From: Glaciecola nitratireducens FR1064
Lineage (GTDB): Bacteria; Pseudomonadota; Gammaproteobacteria; Enterobacterales; Alteromonadaceae
Direction of reading: 5' to 3'
Assembly (NCBI RefSeq): GCF_000226565.1
Contig: NC_016041.1
Span: forward strand, 2,728,001 to 2,792,000
Length of the DNA stretch: 64,000 bases
In this document: piece by piece, positions 57,940 to 64,000 of the stretch
Layout of the letters: each line of letters begins with the position of its first letter
Numbering within the stretch: the first letter of the stretch is position 1
The notes under the pieces: generated by a model
Told to the model about the DNA's origin: nothing
What the model saw: the letters and a program-made list of their open reading frames with translations, nothing else
Databases searched by the model: none
Translations under genes and position numbers: made by a program

Positions 57940-58788
57940 ATGAGCATCCATTCAATACAACAACGACTTTTTCCTAACGCTGTGACAAAAAGACGGTCTA
58001 ACAAGCTTGTGGCGTTCATCAAGAAAAGTTGGGGCTCTTACCAAAAATTAAAGGAAGCACACGAAATAAGCTATCACTTTTCTCAGTTTCTAGCGCCTGT
58101 GATTGCCAACTCCCACCACAAAAAACAATGCGTTTACGGACTTAGACACAATGTTTATTGCGAAGAACTTAATTTTGAACCCATTAAAGATGACAAGCAG
58201 GAAATAGACGAGTTTGATGCGTTTTCTGAATACTGCCTTATTCAGCATGTGCATTCAGAGGCATTTGCAGGCACAGTCAGAGTAGTTAGCCCTATGAAAG
58301 AGGGAGAGCTACTGCCGATCGAAAAGTACTGCATGAATACCATTACAGACGATAACTTCTCGCCTACCAACTTCAAAAGAGCGGAAATATGCGAGATTTC
58401 ACGATTAGCAGTACCAGCCGCTTTTAGACGTAGAAAAGCAGATCATTTTATTGGTGCAGCCACTGGAAATATAAATAAATTTATTTATTCAGAAACTGAA
58501 TTGCGGTGCTTTCCCTTTATTGCTGTGGGGCTTTATTTCTCTGCAGCGGCCTTAGCGCTAAAACTAGATAAAAAACACGCGTTCGTTATGATGGAGCCGA
58601 GACTAGCAAAAAGCATGGGCTATGTGGGTATTAAATTTAAACAAATAGGCCCTGTTGTTGACTACCACGGCAAGCGTGCTCCTTACTATATCAATGCGGA
58701 TTTACTTTATTCTAATCTGAGCAAGGGCTTTAAGGTTATGTTAGAGAACATTCAAGAGCATATTGATGGGCAGAAGATAGAACTTTAA
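57940..58788 (+). CDS. PEP-CTERM/exosortase system-associated acyltransferase
   Basis: A 282-residue N-acyltransferase of the family tied to exosortase loci and related to acyl-homoserine-lactone synthases. CVYGLRHNVYCEELNFEPIKDDKQEIDEFDAFSEYCLIQH is the N-terminal motif, followed by FAGTVRVVSPMKEGELLPIEKYC and CEISRLAVPAAFRRRKAD (the Glu-x-Ser-Arg-Leu-x-Val signature). The product may be an acylated signal or lipid but is not known. It stands alone between the ElyC-like gene and the PEP-CTERM gene, with a terminator after it. Confidence 0.9.
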   Translation: MSIHSIQQRLFPNAVTKRRSNKLVAFIKKSWGSYQKLKEAHEISYHFSQFLAPVIANSHHKKQCVYGLRHNVYCEELNFEPIKDDKQEIDEFDAFSEYCLIQHVHSEAFAGTVRVVSPMKEGELLPIEKYCMNTITDDNFSPTNFKRAEICEISRLAVPAAFRRRKADHFIGAATGNINKFIYSETELRCFPFIAVGLYFSAAALALKLDKKHAFVMMEPRLAKSMGYVGIKFKQIGPVVDYHGKRAPYYINADLLYSNLSKGFKVMLENIQEHIDGQKIEL

Positions 58789-58823
58789 TTTGTTCTTTAT
58801 CATTTAGGTTAAAATAAGACATA

Positions 58824-58853
58824 AAAAAACCCGCTCAAATGAGCGGGTTTTTA
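58824..58853. terminator. Bidirectional terminator between acyltransferase and PEP-CTERM gene
   Basis: A perfect 10-base-pair stem (AAACCCGCTC 58827-58836 with GAGCGGGTTT 58841-58850), loop AAAT, with an A run before and a T run after, so it works for both convergent genes. Confidence 0.93.
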
Positions 58854-58867
58854 ATATGTAAGAAGTA

Positions 58868-59767
58868 TTACTTGTTACGACGGCGAGCTGCGAAAGCTAA
58901 GCCGAATAGACCTAAGCCCATGAATGCTAATGTGCTTGGAGCTGAAATTGTTGCAGCTTGGACTGTTCCGTCACCAGTTAATGCATATAGTTTTTGGGTA
59001 GAAAACGTCGGATCATTTCCTTCACTAAAGCTTGAACTCAATCCTCGAGTATTTGCTTCATACATCAAATTGAAAAAAGGCAGGAAATTGTTCTGAGCGA
59101 TTCCACCGGTAACATCAACAAGGAATTGGCTACTACCCGCAGCTAATGCTTGGTCATAAAATAGTGCCCCGAAATCTGGAGTATAACTAAACTCTTCAAG
59201 CATTGTAGACAACCACAATGTACCGTTAGTCGCCTGCCCTACCTCTGTAGCGATTGTAGCCGCATTCGCAGTAGCCGCAGCAGAGACATCAAACTCACCA
59301 GCATTGTCATAATCTAAATATATATTTAACCAAGCTGCGTCAGCATTAATTTGTGGCGTTAAACGTGGACCAAAGACCGTGTCTTCCATTGTGATATCTT
59401 CAAGAAAAATACCACCGAAACTGAACGTCAACTCACAGCCTGAACAGCTTGGGTTACCACCGTTTCCTGTGTTCATCAAGAACTCGCCAATACCTACAAG
59501 CTCTGGCCTGTCACCGAGTAAACTGGTCAAATTCGTCATTGATGGAGTAACCGCATTTGCGTCTACCGCTGAGTTAACACCTGCACCAGTGTCTTGGCCA
59601 GTTGCTGTATTAGTGGTCGTCCACCACTGTGTATAATCTACTGTCGATTCAAAGTTAGGCTGACCTGCAAGTGCATCCCAATAAACGCCACCCGCAGCAG
59701 ATACAACACCTGCATTCGCCGACGAACAAGCTAATGCAAGAGTTGCTGCCAATGCTAGTTTTTTCAT
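58868..59767 (-). CDS. PEP-CTERM sorting-domain surface protein (SAP variant)
   Basis: A 299-residue exported protein with a signal peptide (MKKLALAATLALACSSANA) and a mature part rich in Thr, Asn and Gly. It contains CSGC in NPSCSGCELTFSFGGIFLED. The C-terminal tail SAPSTLAFMGLGLFGLAFAA then Arg-Arg-Arg-Asn-Lys is a PEP-CTERM-type signal in which the usual Val-Pro-Glu-Pro is Ile-Ser-Ala-Pro. An exosortase is expected to cleave it and attach the protein to the surface or exopolysaccharide matrix. The function of the mature part is unknown. The gene has its own sigma-54 promoter and lies downstream of prsT on the same strand, with AAAGGA 7 bases before the ATG. Confidence 0.92.
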   Translation of the reverse strand: MKKLALAATLALACSSANAGVVSAAGGVYWDALAGQPNFESTVDYTQWWTTTNTATGQDTGAGVNSAVDANAVTPSMTNLTSLLGDRPELVGIGEFLMNTGNGGNPSCSGCELTFSFGGIFLEDITMEDTVFGPRLTPQINADAAWLNIYLDYDNAGEFDVSAAATANAATIATEVGQATNGTLWLSTMLEEFSYTPDFGALFYDQALAAGSSQFLVDVTGGIAQNNFLPFFNLMYEANTRGLSSSFSEGNDPTFSTQKLYALTGDGTVQAATISAPSTLAFMGLGLFGLAFAARRRNK

Positions 59768-59809
59768 TTCATTATCCTTTGGTTAAAATTAACTTTCTCT
59801 ATTTAGTCT

Positions 59810-59827
59810 AAGCACACTTCATGCCAA
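59810..59827 (-). promoter_or_regulatory. Sigma-54 (-24/-12) promoter of the PEP-CTERM gene
   Basis: On the minus strand TTGGCATGAAGTGTGCTT has GG (59825-59824), 10 bases, then GC (59813-59812). It matches the TGGCACG-N4-TTGC consensus except for C-to-T at the sixth position and T-to-G in TTGC. The expected start lies about 35 bases before the ATG at 59767. Its GGCATG...TGCTT core is shared with the site at 54882-54899. Confidence 0.78.
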
Positions 59828-59895
59828 TTATTAAGCCGCTGTTTTTAATGGCTATTTTTTTTCAAATTAATTTCGCTGTAAAAAATATCGACACC

Positions 59896-62616
59896 TTACA
59901 AGTACTTTTTCAATCTTAGATTAATTTCAACCTTCAATTTAGGATCTACTGTCCTAATGTTTTTTAGTACTCTTACTGCGTTTTCTTTTTGCCCAACACC
60001 ATATAGTGCATCCGCATAGTTAAAGAAAATATTAATATCCGTCGGGTTATTTTTAAGCGCTAACGCTAAAAGACTTTGCGCAGTTTTGTAGTTCTCTTCA
60101 CGCAAATAGGTTTGTGCTAACGTATCTAAAAAATTGGAGTTAGTTGGAAATAAATCAACAGCCTGTTGCGCAAAATTTCTTGCCTGTGAAATCTCTCCCT
60201 TCTGCAAACTTAGCCAAGCAATATTATTCATCGCTACGGCATTTTTAGGATATTTCTGTAAGAGCATCATATATTCTTCAATTGCAGCGTCAGGATCTGT
60301 CCACATTAATACGTCAGCTTTAAGCATTTTAGCTAGTGCATCATCAGGAAAGCTAATCAAATGACTATTAATTGCTTCAATCGCTTTGTCACTTTGTAAC
60401 ATACCCAAATATGCATTATTTACCTGAGATAAATGAAAAAAGTTGGGTTCATTTTCATATGCAGCAATTAAAAGAGGTAAAGCTTTGTCATACTTTTTTG
60501 TCAGCAGCAAATAACGACCGTACTGATTTTTGTAAAACAGGCTTTTTTGCACCTCAGGAGATATACTTGTCAATACTCTTTTAGCTATCGCTTCATCTCC
60601 CAAGTCAATTGCATATTGTGCGGCGAACAGGCTAAACAATTCGTTATCTTTAAAACGTAAAAGTCCTTCTTTTACCAAATTATAAATTCCAGGAACAAGC
60701 CTTTTTGCTTGAGGTTGAGACAATAGCTTAATATATGCAAAGGCATCATTTGGCTGAATCCTTACCCAAGATTCAAGCAAATTTACGGCATTTTTATGCT
60801 GTTCATTGTAGGTGTATGCATCTGCTAAAAACACCCAAATTGCTCTTGGTGTGTTTGCTGTAAATTGGTGATTTTTTAGAAGCTCAATAACCTTCAAAGA
60901 TAGTTTTGCATCGGTTAGAGCCTGCGCATACCAAAACTTGTATGCCGCTTGATTATCAAATTCGTATGCTTTCTGGAAAAACGGTAAAGAACGCTCTGGC
61001 TCGCCAATTTTAATATTAATAGTTCTCATTGTTTTCAATAGTGAAACATTGAGAATATTGTCGCTAAGCGATTCACTCAGTGTTTTGTATGAAGCATCAT
61101 AATCATTGTTTTCAAATTGCTGTATTGCAATAAAATTTGAGCTTATAGCTTCATTCTTTGACAGTGTTTGAATCTTGGCAGCTATCGCTAAGGCTTCATC
61201 ATTCTCTTCAAGGTTCGCGTGCGATAGCATAAGAGCGTTTAACGCCATTAAAGAGTTTGGCTCAGTCTGCAAATACTTAAGGCTCAATGTTTTGGCTTGC
61301 TCAAAATCTTGACTATTAAAATAATAAGAAACCAACGTGTAAAGGCTATCTGCACTTGGGTTTACTTTAAGTTCATTTTCTACCACTTCAATTGCAGTCA
61401 CGTTACCCATCTTCACCAACGCCCTAGCTATACTAGTATTGCTACTCATACCTTTTTCAATGATCTGTTGTTCGAGTTTTTCAGCCATATCAAACTCGCG
61501 ATTTGCAAGTAAGTTCTCAATTGTCGAAGCCGTGATATTGGGAAATGACTCAACGCCACTCTCGCGTTGCATTAAGGTTTCGGCCACATCGGCTTCATAC
61601 CCTAATTTTAATTTCGTATACAAATAGGCAGCGTTAAACGATGCGTCTCGTTGAATATCGCTCCCCATTGTCTGAAAATGTTGATAAGCAGCTTCGTAAT
61701 TTTGAAGAGACATTGACGATAATGCAGCGATACCTCTGACGGTTGAATCTGAAATTCCATAAGTAATCGCTAGCTCAGAGTTTCTTTTCGCGTTGACATA
61801 ATCCTCGTCCGCATAGTCAATTAAACTAAGTAATTTGGTTACAACGGGTTGTTTTTCGTATTTTTTTGATAGTTTTGCCAGAATAACCTTAGCTTCATCA
61901 TATTTTTGAAATTGTATTAATGCTTCGCTTTTATATAACTTCACTAAGTCAAAATTGATACTCGATTTTAGAATAAGGTTATATTCATCTAGGGCTGCTT
62001 CATTTTCGCCACTTTGATAGTGTGCTAACCCATTAATAACGCTTACAAACGGAAAGTACGCTTCTTTATTTTTGATTTGAGAAAACTGTTCCGTTGCGAC
62101 AGTAAAGTTCTCTAGTGAATAAGCAATCAAACCGTCTAATAATAATTTACTATCCTGCGTTATCAACTGAGGAATAACTGGGTCAACAACATCATTGAAC
62201 CGGTTGGTGGAAGAAAACGTTATGAAAGCTTTTAATACTTTTGATAAATCAGTAGCTTTATCATCCAATTCAATATCGATGATTCTAAATCCATCTTGTT
62301 GAAAATAAATAGCTAACAATAATTGCTCTTGCTCTTTCGGAGTATGTTTTCGCAAGTCCGTAACCCTAATCAACTCCTTTTCGGACTGTATAAAATCACC
62401 ATTTTTAAAATAAGCATCTGCGAGTAAACTCCTCGCATCATCATTGTTCTTATTTTTAACGACAACATCTTTCAGCACGATAATGGCTTCAGCGTAATTC
62501 GACTCTGCAATAAGCTTTTGCGACTGTTCAACTTGCTCTTCCTCTTTGGGCTCAGAACAACCAATTAAGGACACGGTGAATAAAGAAATTAATATAAATG
62601 AGGATAGTTTGCGCAT
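59896..62616 (-). CDS. prsT: PrsT, PEP-CTERM-system TPR-repeat lipoprotein
   Basis: A 906-residue lipoprotein (lipobox SLIGCSEP, Cys about 20) made almost entirely of TPR-like helical repeats. Examples are NYAEAIIVLKDVVVKNKNNDDARSLLADAYFKNGDF near the N terminus and AVAMNNIAWLSLQKGEISQARNFAQQAVDLFPTNSNFLDTLAQTYLREENYKTAQSLLALAL near the C terminus. Length and repeat layout match PrsT, which accompanies exosortase/exopolysaccharide loci and probably acts in polymer export or assembly at the outer membrane. GGAAGAAGG precedes the ATG. No sigma-54 site is seen before it. Confidence 0.9.
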   Translation of the reverse strand: MRKLSSFILISLFTVSLIGCSEPKEEEQVEQSQKLIAESNYAEAIIVLKDVVVKNKNNDDARSLLADAYFKNGDFIQSEKELIRVTDLRKHTPKEQEQLLLAIYFQQDGFRIIDIELDDKATDLSKVLKAFITFSSTNRFNDVVDPVIPQLITQDSKLLLDGLIAYSLENFTVATEQFSQIKNKEAYFPFVSVINGLAHYQSGENEAALDEYNLILKSSINFDLVKLYKSEALIQFQKYDEAKVILAKLSKKYEKQPVVTKLLSLIDYADEDYVNAKRNSELAITYGISDSTVRGIAALSSMSLQNYEAAYQHFQTMGSDIQRDASFNAAYLYTKLKLGYEADVAETLMQRESGVESFPNITASTIENLLANREFDMAEKLEQQIIEKGMSSNTSIARALVKMGNVTAIEVVENELKVNPSADSLYTLVSYYFNSQDFEQAKTLSLKYLQTEPNSLMALNALMLSHANLEENDEALAIAAKIQTLSKNEAISSNFIAIQQFENNDYDASYKTLSESLSDNILNVSLLKTMRTINIKIGEPERSLPFFQKAYEFDNQAAYKFWYAQALTDAKLSLKVIELLKNHQFTANTPRAIWVFLADAYTYNEQHKNAVNLLESWVRIQPNDAFAYIKLLSQPQAKRLVPGIYNLVKEGLLRFKDNELFSLFAAQYAIDLGDEAIAKRVLTSISPEVQKSLFYKNQYGRYLLLTKKYDKALPLLIAAYENEPNFFHLSQVNNAYLGMLQSDKAIEAINSHLISFPDDALAKMLKADVLMWTDPDAAIEEYMMLLQKYPKNAVAMNNIAWLSLQKGEISQARNFAQQAVDLFPTNSNFLDTLAQTYLREENYKTAQSLLALALKNNPTDINIFFNYADALYGVGQKENAVRVLKNIRTVDPKLKVEINLRLKKYL

Positions 62617-62815
62617 AAACCTTCTTCCAGTGAGGTATTGTTAGGGCAAAGGCTATATGAATACTAAAAGTAAATCAATTTACGGTTTAGGAATTCCATT
62701 AACACACAGTTTTCGAAGTATGAAAATAGCAAGTCATACGTAAAATAGTTAACTAAGTGGACATTCATCGCAGTAAACATCAGAATACTGAGAAACTCCA
62801 TATGATTAATTGGCG

Positions 62816-64000
62816 ATGCATCAGATATTTGTAGAGCATAGAAATAGCTATTCAAAAGAAAAACTCAAGCAATTATGGCTGGCTCTATATAAAAAAAGTA
62901 CCCCAAACTTTTTTCTATCTTGGAGTTGGATAGGAAATTGGCTAAATAGCCTCGATGGTGAGTACATTGTTTGTGAGGCAAGAATTAATGATGAAACTGT
63001 TGGCTTAGGGATACTAGTTCAAAAGTCAATTACCCGAAATATTTTCGTTAAATCTAAACAACTTCACTTACATCGAACCGGTAATGAAAAGCTTGATCAA
63101 ACTTGGATTGAGTACAATGATTTTTTGCTTGCTCAAGGCACTGAGAAGGCGGTAAGAAAGTCGATGGTAGACCATTTAGTTCAAAGCGATGAGTGGGATG
63201 AAATTATCATTGGCGCATCTCAAAAAGCAGCCTTAACACCTTTTCATATGGCTAATTTAAATGAACAATTGGTATGGCACAGTCACAGCTACCAAGTTGA
63301 TTTAACTCACTTGCGGGAGACTAAGAAAGAGTATTTAGCTACCCTATCCAAAAATACTCGATATCAAATCAATCGAAGCATCAGGTCATACGAAAAGTTA
63401 GGTGAAATTCAACTAAGTACTGCATCATCATCGCAAGAAGCCCTTTCATGGCTTGCAGAAGCAGCTCCGTTTCACATCAATCGTTGGCGAAACACAACTG
63501 TAGGAAGTGGATTTACTAACCCGGTATTCGTTAAGTTCCATCAAGATTTAATTTCCAAAAACTTTGACAGAGGTTTCGTTGACCTAATAAAAGTCAGTGC
63601 CGGTAAGCATGTTATATGTTACCTATACAACTTTATTCAAGACAATGATGTAAAGTTTTATTTGTCTGCAAATAACTACGACGAAAACGATGCAACCTAT
63701 AAACCGGGTTTAGTGTCTCATTACTTAGCCATCAAACACTACCTAAACAAGGGGTTTGATGTATACGATTTCATGGCTGGAGAAAGTCAGTACAAACGCT
63801 CACTTTCTTCAATGTCATCACCTATTTATTTATCAATATTCAGCAAGCCAAAACTGCGGTTTACACTCGAAAACAAACTGCGTAACTTAAAGGATAAATA
63901 TAAAAAGCGGTCAGCACTCTCAAGCCAAGCAAACGCAATAAAGGTGATTCTGACTGGAGGACAAGAAAACGCGTCAAAAGACGGACCTCAATACAATAAT
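62816..64000 (+). CDS. FemAB/CelD-like GNAT-fold acyltransferase, cut by the window end
   Basis: An open frame of 395 codons that runs off the window, begun at the ATG at 62816 (MHQIFVEHRNSYSKEKLKQL). The protein matches the BioF2/CelD-type double-GNAT acetyltransferases. FFLSWSWIGNWLNSLDGEYIV and VGLGILVQKS fit the first domain; LSKNTRYQINRSIRSYEKLG, RGFVDLIKVSAGKHVICYLYNF and FYLSANNYDENDATYKPGLVSHYLAIKHYLNKGFDVYDFMAGESQYKRSLS fit the second. FemAB-type members of exosortase loci are thought to modify exopolysaccharide or peptides. It is divergent from prsT across 199 bases. The far end is unknown. Confidence 0.88.
   Translation, partial: MHQIFVEHRNSYSKEKLKQLWLALYKKSTPNFFLSWSWIGNWLNSLDGEYIVCEARINDETVGLGILVQKSITRNIFVKSKQLHLHRTGNEKLDQTWIEYNDFLLAQGTEKAVRKSMVDHLVQSDEWDEIIIGASQKAALTPFHMANLNEQLVWHSHSYQVDLTHLRETKKEYLATLSKNTRYQINRSIRSYEKLGEIQLSTASSSQEALSWLAEAAPFHINRWRNTTVGSGFTNPVFVKFHQDLISKNFDRGFVDLIKVSAGKHVICYLYNFIQDNDVKFYLSANNYDENDATYKPGLVSHYLAIKHYLNKGFDVYDFMAGESQYKRSLSSMSSPIYLSIFSKPKLRFTLENKLRNLKDKYKKRSALSSQANAIKVILTGGQENASKDGPQYNN

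Noticed and set aside
57931-57948. GG-N10-GC spacing just before the acyltransferase (possible sigma-54 site)
   Set aside because: The GC falls inside the second codon, so transcription would begin after the start codon.
62756-62775. TGGACATTCATCGCA before the FemAB-like gene as a sigma-54 site
   Set aside because: The spacing between GG and GC is 9 bases, not 10, and the flanking matches are weak.

Overview
The window reads as a chromosomal segment of a marine gammaproteobacterium, most likely an Alteromonadales relative (Alteromonas/Glaciecola/Paraglaciecola-like). This is inferred from gene content and protein character: a complete Ccm cytochrome c maturation operon, a RecA with an E. coli-like SOS promoter, MutS/CTP synthase/enolase housekeeping genes, a surface sulfatase, tails resembling both GlyGly-CTERM and PEP-CTERM sorting signals, and a PEP-CTERM locus. 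Composition is moderately AT-rich. I see no rRNA, tRNA, CRISPR array, prophage or transposase gene.

Layout. 1-2.6 kb: the 3' part of ppnN, an NAD-type isocitrate dehydrogenase and a small ComEA-like protein. 2.7-10.4 kb, minus strand: the downstream end of a surface polysaccharide cluster (two GT2 glycosyltransferases, epimerase, initiating sugar transferase, WbpM/CapD-type dehydratase, ugd, galU). 10.7-14.0 kb: a sulfatase with its formylglycine-generating enzyme. 14.0-22.3 kb, minus strand: ccmABCDEFGHI followed by mlaA. 22.6-25.4 kb: a FliK-like protein and a stand-alone FlhB C-terminal domain protein. 25.5-31.2 kb, minus strand: wecB-wecC, then a GT2/VTT/GT39 membrane-glycosylation operon. 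31.5-39.7 kb: recA and pncC (cinA) on the minus strand, then mutS, pyrG and eno on the plus strand. 39.9-45.4 kb: a hypothetical gene, an MbnH/MbnP pair (di-heme enzyme and copper-binding partner) and, divergently, a large choice-of-anchor-B-like surface protein. 45.5-51.8 kb: an MsbA-like ABC exporter, an FAD oxidase and a DUF5117-type zinc protease.

51.8-64.0 kb is the most unusual part. It is an exosortase/PEP-CTERM-associated region without the exosortase itself, which is presumably outside the window. It holds an HPr-rel-A cassette (PqqD-like chaperone, HprK-like kinase, nucleotidyltransferase) preceded by a twin-arginine-signal protein. It also holds an epimerase, a trypsin-like protease, an ElyC/YdcF protein, the PEP-CTERM-associated acyltransferase, a PEP-CTERM protein with a Ser-Ala-Pro variant tail, the TPR lipoprotein PrsT and a FemAB-like acyltransferase cut by the window end. 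Two well-formed sigma-54 promoters, both starting GGCATG, precede the Tat-signal/HPr-rel-A operon and the PEP-CTERM gene. This suggests one regulon, and that the Tat-signal protein may be the client of the HPr-rel-A enzymes.

Other points that stand out: a run of four AAGGGG(C/T)CAG repeats between ccmF and ccmG that multiply the ccmG ribosome-binding site; a 75-base near-perfect inverted repeat of a related core between the sulfatase-activating gene and mlaA; and a recA leader with a potential long-range stem and two plausible starts.
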